From the NCBI GenBank assembly GCA_016840285.1, contig JAEOSR010000112.1:34538-98537 (forward strand): a DNA stretch of 64,000 bases, read 5' to 3'. The notes under the pieces are model-generated. The model was not told the origin of the DNA, searched no databases, and was given only the letters and a program-made list of their open reading frames with translations. Of the stretch, positions 28,466-37,451 are shown piece by piece. Position 1 is the stretch's first letter; the number at the start of each line of letters is the position of its first letter. Made by a program: the position numbers and the translations under genes. This DNA is from Candidatus Hodarchaeota archaeon (GTDB lineage Archaea > Asgardarchaeota > Heimdallarchaeia > Hodarchaeales > Hodarchaeaceae).

Positions 28466-29299
28466 CTAGGTGATAACTTGGTCTATTTGCCACCGTTTAT
28501 TCTCGATCACTTTCTGAGTCTTGATTGCGAGATGAGGAAGAGGAAAATCCGAATGATCTGGGAGGACTTCGCGCACAGCTTTAACACAAATAGCACGAGC
28601 CCATACTTCGGGTTTTTTAATAAAACGAGCTTTTTGGGTGGAAATGAATTCCCGTGAAATTCGAAGACAAGCTTGTTTGATCAGAAAAATCTTTTTCTTT
28701 GAATAATTATCGTTTAACTTAATTTCTTTATTCATAACTTGGACAACAGTAGAAACAAAAGCTGATTGATGAGTTTGAGCGCGAATTCGTGTCCATTGCT
28801 TACGTAACCTAGGATAAATTCGCAGTAATTTTAGTTTCCAAGTACGGACTTCATTTTTAGTTGTGGTTACATCAAAGAAGTGATTAATCTCGTCCAACGT
28901 GGAATCCAGAAGAGTTAACCCCCGAAAAGTGAGATAAAGTTCGATAAACCCTAAGTAGGAACAAATTCGGTCTTTGAAAGATTTAATTCCTAATAATGTT
29001 GAATCAGTATTCCGAAAGACTGAAGTAATTTCTAATAGCCATTTGAAAGGAAAGAATTCAGCTAACTGAGAAGCAACCCGCATATTAGTCTGTAAACGAT
29101 CATCAAATTCGGTTTCTTCGTGAGTAATGCGATTATGTAACGTTGATAATCTTTGAAACTCTCTCTGAGGTGAATTGACAGGTAAAAGAGAACCTAAAAA
29201 CCAAGTATCGATCTGTTCTTGAGATGTCTGATACTTCAAGTTTGAATTCTCAGAGTCAAACCAGAAATATTTATTCACTTGTTCATTAATAGGTCTCAT
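28466..29299 (-). CDS. TFB-like protein without zinc ribbon
   Basis: A 277-residue protein with two cyclin-like repeats in TFB order. A linker, RLSTLHNRITHEET (residues 50-63), resembles the TFB arginine linker. Repeat one follows at about 70-160, including YLTFRGLTLLDSTLDEI, which matches the C-terminal part of a TFIIB repeat. A second helical repeat follows at about 175-265, containing IKKPEVWARAICVKAVRE. The N-terminal zinc ribbon of true TFB is absent: residues 1-45 have no cysteine and are acidic-aromatic. It could be a divergent or specialised initiation factor, or a TFB-derived regulator. TATA at 29316-29326. Confidence 0.65.
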   Translation of the reverse strand: MRPINEQVNKYFWFDSENSNLKYQTSQEQIDTWFLGSLLPVNSPQREFQRLSTLHNRITHEETEFDDRLQTNMRVASQLAEFFPFKWLLEITSVFRNTDSTLLGIKSFKDRICSYLGFIELYLTFRGLTLLDSTLDEINHFFDVTTTKNEVRTWKLKLLRIYPRLRKQWTRIRAQTHQSAFVSTVVQVMNKEIKLNDNYSKKKIFLIKQACLRISREFISTQKARFIKKPEVWARAICVKAVREVLPDHSDFPLPHLAIKTQKVIENKRWQIDQVIT

Positions 29300-29677
29300 T
29301 CACATTTCTCCAAAATTTATATATAATTTAAATATTCCAAATTAGGGTTCATATATACTGATGTTAGAATCTCATACTTAAAGGTTTCTATCTTTATATA
29401 GTCTTTTTAAATAATTGATATCTTTCAGAGGTCATACCCAAAACCTCGATAAACTTTTTAACCCAAATAATCCATAAGAATTGGTTTTAATTTAAATTAA
29501 TGAAATAGCCAATCTATAGAGGTGTTGCAGCAAATGTTTTTTTATTAACGGTTTGGATTCCTCCTAACAAGGCTTTGGATGCAGCAAAAATATATCTTGA
29601 AGCGTTATCGTTTTCTTTGAGTATTTTAAATTAAATTTTGAGAATCTTTAATGTAGTGCGAATTCGATCTTTGTAGC
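29300..29677. other. Intergenic region
   Basis: 378 bases between the TFB-like gene (transcribed leftward from 29299) and the 3' end of the HAAS membrane-protein gene. It has the TATA box of the TFB-like gene at its left end. Two related short sequences, TTGCAGCAAA and ATGCAGCAAA, occur near 29524 and 29580. I see no RNA gene. Confidence 0.45.
29316..29326 (-). promoter_or_regulatory. TATA box of the TFB-like gene
   Basis: Read leftward, TTATATATAAA is a good TATA box whose centre is about 22 bases from the ATG at 29299, so the message would begin at or very near the start codon. Confidence 0.5.
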
Positions 29678-31270
29678 TTAACCCGTGTATTTTGGTGTAC
29701 TTTTATGTGGTTTTGCTTTTAGCAAGTATTCATTTAACCAAATAGCTCCTTGACTCGCTAAAGTCACAAAAATGGCTAATCCAACGAAGATAATCAAATC
29801 CGTAACAAGTAGGGGGGTCAAATTCACATCTCTAGGGAACGAATAGGCATAACGACGAGTTATTATTATCGAATCTCGGTCCGAATTTTGAGTGAAATCC
29901 CCCTCCAGGATTATTAAAGTGGGTAAACGACTCTCAAGATCCACAACTAAGTCCATTCTCCCCGCTAAGGATGTACGGTTCTCAATGTATCTTTGAGAGT
30001 CTTCTTGGACCGTCGCCTGAATCAAAATCTCTTCTTTAACCGTTCCATTAAGCCCTATAGCGTAATTTTTCCACTCAGTTATTGCTGTAAATGGCCATAT
30101 CCAAATGAAACTTCCATTAACCAAATCTCCAGGGTCATCATCGTACTCAAAATGGTCATCGTTTAACAAGTGTTCGAAATGGGCACTAGGTGAATTTGTT
30201 ATGTTAACAGTTATGTAATCGTGCCACAATATGCTCAAATTGCCTAAAATCCAGCATTGTGTTGCATAGCTCTCATTAATTTCAAAAAAGCTCGATTCAG
30301 GTGGATAATAACCTTTTAATGCCGATTGGACACCATATACCCAACTTGAATCAGGCTCCACATTTATGGCGGAAGCTTGAATCATAGGGAGACTTAATGA
30401 TGTAAAAATAGTAAGAATGGCAAATGAAAAGCCTAAACTTTTCCTCCAATTAGAAGTAGAAGCCTTTCGAATCCTTTGAATTCCATTTATCATAAAAGAA
30501 AGGATAAAACCAACTATTGTGATTGACAGCAAAATATTCAGTTGACGAACCAACAAAGTAAGTGGTTGCAAATATTCAGACATGAAAAACGATTTCTGAT
30601 GTGTTATATGGATTGCTGATGAATTGAACATTTCTTGTAGGTGACCAAAATCTTCAATTAAATAACTAAGTGAAAAAGGGATATAAAATGTGTAAAGGCT
30701 TAGAATGGCAAAAACAATAACTTTAACGAAATTACGACTATTCCTCCCGATACACCAGCTTAGTAAGCTAATCATGACAAATGTCAACATGATATAAACA
30801 GAAAGGAAGTAATTAGTTTCGGTCAAGTAATACGTTTCGTTTCCCAATTCACCAGATGTTTTTGATATAAAGAGTTCATATAACCATGGTATATAGTTTT
30901 CGATAACAATGGGTAACAATCCAAGAGTTAAACCGATTAACCATGCCGCAAACACTGTATTCCGTGATATATAGCTCTTGAATTTTTTCCAAAGTCGTAA
31001 CGGGAAAGCCCAAAATGGGAGTTGGATATTTAGACTTTTTATATATTGTTGAGCAACTTCTTTTGGTTTATCCAATGTCCCAATATATTGACCAATTGAT
31101 GAAGCTTTTTCTTGAGGAATCCCATTAATAACGCAATAATCGTGAAATTGATGCAATAATCCGTCTGCTAGCTCTTCTAAGTAATTTTCCCGTTCCACCT
31201 TTGGATAACCGAGTAGATGAAGTTCAATTTGCTCTAAATACTCTTCCAAACTTACACAATTCTGTTTCAT
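29678..31270 (-). CDS. HAAS-domain multi-pass membrane protein
   Basis: About 530 residues. The N-terminal 75 residues are a HAAS-type helical domain (SLEEYLEQIELHLLGYPKVE, then ELADGLLHQF and a second amphipathic helix). Membrane helices follow near 105-130, 155-180, 190-215 and 255-275. A large extracellular beta-rich domain lies between about 300 and 485 with a last membrane helix near its end. I take the ATG at 31270 because AGGAGG lies a few bases upstream; the longer frame to 31330 would overlap the PadR gene. PadR-HAAS pairs are common in bacteria; here the PadR gene is directly upstream. Role unknown. Confidence 0.8.
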   Translation of the reverse strand: MKQNCVSLEEYLEQIELHLLGYPKVERENYLEELADGLLHQFHDYCVINGIPQEKASSIGQYIGTLDKPKEVAQQYIKSLNIQLPFWAFPLRLWKKFKSYISRNTVFAAWLIGLTLGLLPIVIENYIPWLYELFISKTSGELGNETYYLTETNYFLSVYIMLTFVMISLLSWCIGRNSRNFVKVIVFAILSLYTFYIPFSLSYLIEDFGHLQEMFNSSAIHITHQKSFFMSEYLQPLTLLVRQLNILLSITIVGFILSFMINGIQRIRKASTSNWRKSLGFSFAILTIFTSLSLPMIQASAINVEPDSSWVYGVQSALKGYYPPESSFFEINESYATQCWILGNLSILWHDYITVNITNSPSAHFEHLLNDDHFEYDDDPGDLVNGSFIWIWPFTAITEWKNYAIGLNGTVKEEILIQATVQEDSQRYIENRTSLAGRMDLVVDLESRLPTLIILEGDFTQNSDRDSIIITRRYAYSFPRDVNLTPLLVTDLIIFVGLAIFVTLASQGAIWLNEYLLKAKPHKSTPKYTG

Positions 31271-31293
31271 CTTTTTTCCTCCTAAGTTGAATA

Positions 31294-31647
31294 TTAAAAA
31301 GAATTCAATATGAAATTTAGCTGTTTCCAAGACTTCCTCGCTTTCTCAAGTTCGACCTTACCTAACTCAGTAATCCTATACCAACGACGTTGAGCACCAG
31401 GCCGATTTCCAGTCCGTTCTGCTTGTTTGTAGCTTTCAATGAGCTTTTGTTTTTTTTCTAATCGCTGTAAAAGCGTGTAAAGAGAACTTATTTTTACTTC
31501 AAATGACCCAAATCCCTTATTGATGAATTTTTCAGCCTCTTTCTTCACATTATACCCCCAAGTTGGTTCTTGCGCGATTATGTCTAATGTAAGGAAAATA
31601 ACGAGGTTTGACAAAGCATCATGCACCCATTCAAAATCTGATATCAT
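31294..31647 (-). CDS. PadR family transcriptional regulator
   Basis: About 117 residues. The winged-helix core is of PadR type: VIFLTLDIIAQEPTWGYNVKK, then SSLYTLLQRLEKKQKL (recognition helix) and a wing ending RRWYRITELGKVELEKA. I take the ATG at 31647, with GAGGT six bases upstream; a TTG at 31650 is the other choice. The HAAS membrane-protein gene begins 23 bases after its stop, so it is in an operon that PadR probably represses. A palindrome about 30 bases upstream of the start is a candidate operator. Confidence 0.85.
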   Translation of the reverse strand: MISDFEWVHDALSNLVIFLTLDIIAQEPTWGYNVKKEAEKFINKGFGSFEVKISSLYTLLQRLEKKQKLIESYKQAERTGNRPGAQRRWYRITELGKVELEKARKSWKQLNFILNSF

Positions 31648-31650
31648 CAA

Positions 31651-32037
31651 TATACCTCGCTTAACATATTACGTTCTACGATATATTAATATTTCGTAAT
31701 GCGATATATTCTTCATGATTTCATTCAACTGAAAACAGAAAAAAAACTCTTAGATGATTTCTTCTTGGACAAACTCTTCCAAGTATAGATCTAGAAGGTA
31801 ATGTATACTTAGCGACATTTAGATGGATTAATGGTTTTGATTGAAGAAAAAAATTTTTTAATATCTCATTCTAATGAATAGATTGGGTTCAGTAGCTCTA
31901 GGTTGAAGTCGAATAAAAGTAAAATTAGGTTCGTACTATTTATGGTAATCATTTTATTTTATGTTCATTGTTCCTGGTTAGGTTGATTGGGAATTGCTAC
32001 CAAAAGCAATTTTCAAAACAAAGAAGTGGGATTTTTC
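31651..32037. other. Intergenic region with PadR-type operator
   Basis: 387 bases between the PadR start and the 3' end of the methylase gene. Near 31677-31710 it holds the palindrome described separately; the rest is AT-rich and shows no open frame or RNA gene I can support. Confidence 0.5.
31677..31710. promoter_or_regulatory. Palindrome plus direct repeat upstream of padR-like gene
   Basis: A 22-base imperfect palindrome at 31677-31698 (left arm TACGATATATT, right arm AATATTTCGTA; 20 of 22 positions symmetrical). Its CGATATATT half is repeated at 31702-31710, 23 bases on. It overlaps the likely promoter of the PadR/HAAS operon, so autorepression by the PadR protein is the simplest reading. 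Confidence 0.5.
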
Positions 32038-34059
32038 TCACAATTCTCCCAAAATTTTCCGAATTCTGTCTTTAAGGGCCATTTTTTTCTGTATAATCTC
32101 TCTGATTTCTCGGGATATTGCATTTCTTGCTTCTATCTCTCGAGGAAGCGGCAATAGTACTTCCATTAATCTGTTTCCTAATGTGGAGATTGTTGACTGA
32201 ATAAAAGTCTTCGCTTTTATTTGATCTTGCACAAGATCGGTATTAAGAGACCATAACAGTACAAATTCATCTAGATTATCTTTTTTTATTACTCTAATCT
32301 TCTTTAAATGGCTTTGAATAATGATTTGAGTATCTCTTTCTGTGATCATTGCAGTTTTTCCAATTAAGAATGTTCCATCACTTACTAATAGAATATCCCC
32401 CGCTCTAATATCTTGTTTGTCTTTATATAGCTCGTAAACTTCTCGAGCTACTTGTTTTTTCGGATCAATATTTATTTCCCAATTAATTAGGTCTGAAGTT
32501 CTGACAAAGGGAATTCCCCCTGTCCCATAGAATTTGGAACCAATTTCGTGACCACGAGTTATTTGTATCACTCCATCTTTTTGTAGGTCACTAATTTTCA
32601 CCAATTGATACTTTCCCTCCTTATCTAGAGTTTGTAACCGTTGTATAATTTCAGGATTATAATACTCAGGAATTAGAATTTGGTTATCAATCTGAGAGCT
32701 TTTAAAGATGAATCCCAAATGTGATTGATCGTGTAAACGACCAGCAGTGAATTCTTTATAGTAGTTAATTATTTTCGGAAAATCATCATTGATGATTTTA
32801 TTTTCATTAATATCCAATATATAATCCCCCTTCTTGTCTATTAAATAGAGTGTTTTCCCATTCTTATCATGGCCAACGTTTTTTGCAATAGCCATAAAGA
32901 AAGAATAATCCCCTTGGGGTTTAACTACTTTCTTTACAAACAGCAATGTTGTTTTTGTATGTGTGTGGGGGAGAAAAGTAAGATGCGAACAACTAATCAA
33001 AGCCAATATTTTCGCTCTCTGGTGTAAATACTGCAAAATATATCGGTCTGAGGGATTCCCAAAGATCCCGTCAGGTAGTACTATTCCCATACGACCCCCT
33101 GGTTTTAAAAATTCAAGACAACGTTCAATAAAAAGAATTTGTGGGGATTGTTTATCTTGAAGAATGGTTGATTTTGACCACAAACTATCCGTTTTTTTCT
33201 TCCATTTATAGCCTAGGTGGTAGTTTTGTAATATTTCTTGTGATTTAATGGGTATTTTTGCTCCAAATGGGGGATTGGTACACACAACATCAAAACTATT
33301 GAGTTTAATCGCCTTAGATGTTTCTGGACTCCATTTATTTGGGGGATGTAACGAGTTCTCACAAAAAATCGCGTTTCCCTTTAGACCTAGTATCGCCAAA
33401 TACAAACGAGTAATTTTAGCTAGAAATTGGTCTTTATCAATACCGAAGACCCGTGTATTCGAATTTTGAATCCTATTTTGAGTTAATCCTAAGATTAAGA
33501 ATCCACCTGTTCCACACGCTGGATCAAGGAATTGCTCTCCTTCCTTTAGATCGAGAATCTGGATCATTGTATGAACTACATTCTTGGGTGTGAAGAATTG
33601 ACCTTTATTTCCTCTCAAAGATGGTCCTAGAAATACCTCAAAGGCATCTCCAATCGCATCACGACTAGCTTTTATGATACTAAGCTTTTCAATGCTCTCT
33701 ACAATCGATGTTAATGTTGTTTCGTCAATAAGTAATCTATCTTGGTCATCAAACAGTGAAATATGCTGATCCTTGAGTTGGTTGAATAGCTGTGATATTC
33801 TTTCTAGTAAGCTACTACTATCAGGGTAATTTAATTGAAAAATGACTGGTTCATCGGGAGATCCATTTAATTCATCATTGATTTTACAAAACAATAAAAA
33901 GATAAGCTGTTCGGCAAGTCTTTCATCTCTAGTAGTACCAACGAAATTTCCAGCAAGTAGATTTCGCATATTCTTGAAAATTTGTTTTAAATCTTTAGCT
34001 TCTATCAAATCTTTTCGAGAGATAGTTGCACTTATATCTGTTGCCAGAACAGTTCTCAC
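32038..34059 (-). CDS. Adenine DNA methylase fused to a specificity (HsdS-like) domain
   Basis: A 673-residue protein. Residues 20-150 are the helical HsdM N-terminal domain. The methylase core has motif I DPACGTGGF (D179) and motif IV NPPFG near residue 260, typical of N6-adenine methylases of type I systems. From about 465 to 673 it looks like an HsdS target-recognition unit (VKISDLQKDGVIQITRG, IPFVRTSDL, VSDGTF, PLPREIEARNAI and a closing helix). This is an M-S fusion, as in type IIG or single-chain type I enzymes. No HsdR-type nuclease gene is adjacent. GTG start at 34059. Confidence 0.88.
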   Translation of the reverse strand: MRTVLATDISATISRKDLIEAKDLKQIFKNMRNLLAGNFVGTTRDERLAEQLIFLLFCKINDELNGSPDEPVIFQLNYPDSSSLLERISQLFNQLKDQHISLFDDQDRLLIDETTLTSIVESIEKLSIIKASRDAIGDAFEVFLGPSLRGNKGQFFTPKNVVHTMIQILDLKEGEQFLDPACGTGGFLILGLTQNRIQNSNTRVFGIDKDQFLAKITRLYLAILGLKGNAIFCENSLHPPNKWSPETSKAIKLNSFDVVCTNPPFGAKIPIKSQEILQNYHLGYKWKKKTDSLWSKSTILQDKQSPQILFIERCLEFLKPGGRMGIVLPDGIFGNPSDRYILQYLHQRAKILALISCSHLTFLPHTHTKTTLLFVKKVVKPQGDYSFFMAIAKNVGHDKNGKTLYLIDKKGDYILDINENKIINDDFPKIINYYKEFTAGRLHDQSHLGFIFKSSQIDNQILIPEYYNPEIIQRLQTLDKEGKYQLVKISDLQKDGVIQITRGHEIGSKFYGTGGIPFVRTSDLINWEINIDPKKQVAREVYELYKDKQDIRAGDILLVSDGTFLIGKTAMITERDTQIIIQSHLKKIRVIKKDNLDEFVLLWSLNTDLVQDQIKAKTFIQSTISTLGNRLMEVLLPLPREIEARNAISREIREIIQKKMALKDRIRKILGEL

Positions 34060-34370
34060 CCTAACAATTTATTCTGTTTTTTTAATATTCTAGTCATTAG
34101 TTTTTCATTCTAATGCAGTTCACATAAATTTTCTCACGAGTATAATATGGAAAAATATACATATAGTTTCTTAAAGTTCTATATATGAAGAATTATTAAC
34201 ATAATAAATTTCAAACGGCCTATCTGATTAATTACAACATGATCCCGATCTCCTTCCTCATGACCCCTTCCCATCCTGTGAGTAGGAAAAGACTTGATAC
34301 TTGGCTTCAGTCATGCTATTAATTTCTCTAAAGACTATCCATCATATCTTTTTATAGCTGGTAAAATCTG
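34060..34370. other. Divergent intergenic region
   Basis: 311 bases between the methylase start and the kinase-fold gene. It should hold both promoters. A TATA-like TTTTTATAG lies at 34351-34359 before the rightward gene, close to its ATG. No repeat or RNA gene was seen. Confidence 0.4.
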
Positions 34371-35198
34371 ATGCGTCCTGAAATGTTTACTTACCCTGTT
34401 GAAGTTACTAAACATGAGGACGGTGATTGGCCCTTTAGTCAAGATTGTGGCAAAATTGAAATCCTTCAGTGTCTTAATTCCTTTTTTGGCCATTCTACAA
34501 TGCATGAAAATCTCTTCGAGTTTTATACAGTTAATCGTCCAGGTTTTGGAATAGATAGAGCTATTACAGTCTTATCCAATCCGAAAAATGAATATTATAC
34601 CGTTAGAATATCCACAAAGCTCGAAAGAGAATCTTCTAAAGCTGTTTTTAATCCAGCAGCTTATAGTAAAGAACGAATCCAACAACTCTATATGGCTTTA
34701 CGAGAACATTATCCAGCTACCTATTTTCTCAATACTAAACATCTACTCATTATTCTTCAACGTTTCGTTTTTTATCCTGTGTGTCAGTTCGTGAATCTTC
34801 ATGAAATGATTGGTTTATTAGAGATAATCTGGTATGCGTCCAAAGCTCGGATACTTCTTGACTACAATCAGAATCATTGGTTGGTCTCGGAGAACGGACA
34901 TCTATTTTATGTTGATAGCGATTTTATGGGTCATATATTACCTGATCGTCATATAGCACTCTCTGAAAATTTCAATCAATCAATGGTGTTCATTAATTCT
35001 GATAATTGTAATATTTTGGCTCAAGTTTTACCTATTTTCGCAACTCGTGGAGAGGATTATTCCCAGTTTTTAGAAGAATTTTTTACGGTATTACGGAATT
35101 ATCTAGAGAGTTGGAAAGCAGTAAAAAATGTCTCAGCTCTTATTCAACGAAAGCTAAAATGTTTAACCAATATTGTTAACGATTTTTGGATTAGCTAA
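34371..35198 (+). CDS. Divergent protein-kinase-fold protein
   Basis: A 275-residue soluble protein. A likely phosphate-binding lysine lies in the strand YYTVRISTK (K83). The stretch ILLDYNQNHWLV (D164, N166/N168) reads like a catalytic loop and LFYVDSDFMG (D182, D184) like the DFG-type metal site, in the order and spacing of APH/RIO-like kinases. A glycine-rich loop is not clear. It sits 17 bases upstream of a THEP1-like NTPase on the same strand. Functional kinase or a pseudokinase cannot be told; kinase fold is an inference from motif order. Confidence 0.55.
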   Translation: MRPEMFTYPVEVTKHEDGDWPFSQDCGKIEILQCLNSFFGHSTMHENLFEFYTVNRPGFGIDRAITVLSNPKNEYYTVRISTKLERESSKAVFNPAAYSKERIQQLYMALREHYPATYFLNTKHLLIILQRFVFYPVCQFVNLHEMIGLLEIIWYASKARILLDYNQNHWLVSENGHLFYVDSDFMGHILPDRHIALSENFNQSMVFINSDNCNILAQVLPIFATRGEDYSQFLEEFFTVLRNYLESWKAVKNVSALIQRKLKCLTNIVNDFWIS

Positions 35199-35215
35199 AA
35201 TCGATTGGTGGGTGA

Positions 35216-35773
35216 ATGATCCAATATCTCCTTATAACGGGGAAACCTGGTGTAGGGAAAACAACACTTATCAAAAAAATTGTTACAGAAATAAGAAAAA
35301 GAAAACCGAGTTGGGATATTTCGGGTTTTTATACGAATGAAATTCGTCTTAATGGATTAAGAATTGGATTTAATATCTATACGTTTGATGGTCAGCAAGG
35401 GATTCTTGCTAGATCAAATGAGCCTCAATTTAAGTCTAAATTTCATGTTGGAAAATATTCTGTTTTTTTAACTGATTTGGAAGATCTTGTTGTTCCTCTG
35501 TTATACGAATCCTCAGATCTTCTGATAATCGATGAACTCGGAAAAATGGAATTATTTTCATCTAAATTTCGAAAAGCAGTCATAAATGCTTTTGATAATC
35601 AATCAAGAATACTCGCGACACTTCCATATTATGAAAATCCTTTTCTTCTCTCAATTAAAAGTCGGCTTAACATTCAGGTATGGGAATTAACTCGTACAAA
35701 TCGTGTACAAATATTTAAAGAAGTTATTCAAGGCATTCTTACTACCCTAGGTACCCCAAAATATGAAAAATAG
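35216..35773 (+). CDS. THEP1-type nucleoside-triphosphatase
   Basis: A 185-residue P-loop protein: Walker A GKPGVGKTT at 9-17, the conserved GFYTNEIR segment near 38-45 and Walker B LLIIDELGKMEL near 101. These are signatures of the THEP1/NTPCR family, which hydrolyses NTPs non-specifically; length matches. The gene is 17 bases after the kinase-fold gene, so the two are probably co-transcribed, which is not a pairing I know. Confidence 0.92.
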   Translation: MIQYLLITGKPGVGKTTLIKKIVTEIRKRKPSWDISGFYTNEIRLNGLRIGFNIYTFDGQQGILARSNEPQFKSKFHVGKYSVFLTDLEDLVVPLLYESSDLLIIDELGKMELFSSKFRKAVINAFDNQSRILATLPYYENPFLLSIKSRLNIQVWELTRTNRVQIFKEVIQGILTTLGTPKYEK

Positions 35774-35775
35774 AA

Positions 35776-36198
35776 TTATGTTTGCGCCATAGATAAATGA
35801 TATTCGATGCGTTGAATCAAATCTTCGTTACTCCATGGTTTTAAGATGTAATCTATAGCTCCACATTCATAACCTCGTTTAATATCGTCTGGAAATGTGA
35901 GAGCAGACATGATAATGACTGGTATGTGTTGATATCTTGCGGCATTCTTAATTTCGTGACAGAATGTAAACCCATCTGTTCCTGGCATTTTAACATCTAA
36001 TAATATTAAATCAGGTAATGCGATTCCTGATTCTAGGATTTCAAGCGCGTCCTTAGCTGTAAATGCTTTTTCAATCAAGTGGTTTTTTCTGGTTAAGAGG
36101 ATTTCTAGTAGTTCTACGGCGTCTTTTTCATCATCAATAATGAGAATCCGTGAAACCTGTTCCTTTGATGTCTCGTTTGGTGTATTGCTGGTTTTCAA
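35776..36198 (-). CDS. Single-domain response regulator
   Basis: A 140-residue receiver: acidic pair D22/D23 in LIIDDEKD, the phosphoacceptor D68 in LLDVKMPG, and IIMSAL and LKPWS with the switch and lysine residues. No output domain follows, so it acts through a partner or by phosphotransfer, as CheY-like proteins do. It is orphaned here; histidine kinase genes lie 11 kb upstream and 13 kb downstream. Its stop faces the THEP1 stop. Confidence 0.93.
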   Translation of the reverse strand: MKTSNTPNETSKEQVSRILIIDDEKDAVELLEILLTRKNHLIEKAFTAKDALEILESGIALPDLILLDVKMPGTDGFTFCHEIKNAARYQHIPVIIMSALTFPDDIKRGYECGAIDYILKPWSNEDLIQRIEYHLSMAQT

Positions 36199-36699
36199 CA
36201 GCGAAGCTTCCTAAGATTATTTTCGTGTTTTAAAGCTATTTTAGCCTTTATTCTCCAAATTATTTTATATCTTACTCATATTATGTTGGTATACAATTAC
36301 TCTACTGCTTTTCAGATAACGGTATTATTAGGCAATATTAGAGTAGTACTGAAGATAATACTTGTGAATGCTACAATATGACTTTAAAGTAATTCTGTTC
36401 GGGTTTATTGAGTGTTTAGTTTCATTAAAGTGACTTATAATATATAAGAGTTCCGATAACTACTAATCATTTATTTTCGATTATCCAGATAATTTTCTAA
36501 ATTAATTAATCAAGCTTTGCTTATAATTCCTGGATTTTTTATTTTTTTTTCCTTAGATAAAGTATGTACCACTTTTTATGACCTGAATTCTTAGCTAAAG
36601 TGTACTATTTACAGATTTTAAAGTTAATGATATAGATTTTAAGTACTCAGAGTGTAAACTACTCTCATGAATGAAGTTTATTGTCTTAGAATGCTCATA
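36199..36699. other. Intergenic region with short inverted repeats
   Basis: 501 AT-rich bases between the response-regulator start and the GNAT gene's 3' end. Two small inverted repeats are visible: CTTATA-ATA-TATAAG at 36434-36448 and ATTATC-CA-GATAAT at 36480-36493. They may be operators, but AT-rich DNA gives such repeats by chance. No open frame or RNA gene was supported. Confidence 0.4.
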
Positions 36700-37341
36700 T
36701 TACAGATATATTACACCAGTTTGAGTAAAACCGAAACTACGAATAAAATTGTAACTTATTTTGTTTTCATGATACACTTCACAAAGTAATTCCATGACGT
36801 TGTTCTCAGCAAAATATTTTGCAGCTCTAGCAGCTAACAAAAATGCAATTCGTTTTCGACGATAACGAGGATCCACTCCAATCCCAGCAATAACACCTTG
36901 GTTTCCTATTTTCATTCCTTGTTTAATTAATGGCTCTATGACTAAAAAGACAAAGCCAACTATCCGTCCATACAGTTCTGCGACAAAAGTAGACTCTGGT
37001 TTGAAGTGTTGTACATCTTCTAAAGTTAAAGAACGGTAGGGATCTGGAGCTGTAATGAAAGCTCTGTTGTAACACCGAATGAATTTTTCAGCATCTATTT
37101 TTTGTTGAAAATTTCTTATTTTCACATTTTTATGTGGAGTTTCGTTCTCTTCCTCTTCTTGTTCTTCTATATGTTTTATTACATCTAGAGCTTGATCCCA
37201 GCTCATTTTCATTACTATAAATTTGTGCTTTCCCTCTCGGGTATCTTTTTCTTTCTTTTCTTCGTGTTTCTTTTTTTTCCTAAAAAATAGTCTTCTGAGC
37301 TTGACCGATTCTCGTTCGGATGTATCTGATTCACTTAACAT
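36700..37341 (-). CDS. GNAT family N-acetyltransferase
   Basis: A 213-residue protein. Residues 1-60 are a very basic then acidic tail (KKKKHEEKKEKD, then EEQEEEEN), unusual for the family. From about 75 on is a GNAT domain: RNFQQKIDAEKFIRCYNRAF, then motif A GIGVDPRYRRKRIAFLLA, which binds acetyl-CoA, and the closing FIRSFGFTQTGV. The substrate could be a protein or small amine and is unknown. No neighbour helps. Confidence 0.88.
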   Translation of the reverse strand: MLSESDTSERESVKLRRLFFRKKKKHEEKKEKDTREGKHKFIVMKMSWDQALDVIKHIEEQEEEENETPHKNVKIRNFQQKIDAEKFIRCYNRAFITAPDPYRSLTLEDVQHFKPESTFVAELYGRIVGFVFLVIEPLIKQGMKIGNQGVIAGIGVDPRYRRKRIAFLLAARAAKYFAENNVMELLCEVYHENKISYNFIRSFGFTQTGVIYL

Positions 37342-37451
37342 CTTTGAACACCAATTTTTCTTAGAATATTCTCCTTATTAGGAAAGATCTGGTTTTTTCC
37401 TTAAACTTAAGAATAATACTAATAATATTTTCCTCTCTTAACTATTTTTAA

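Noticed and set aside
36434..36493. Short inverted repeats in the spacer before the response regulator gene
   Set aside because: Arms of six bases made only of A and T with one or two other bases are expected by chance in such AT-rich DNA, so I did not list them as operators.
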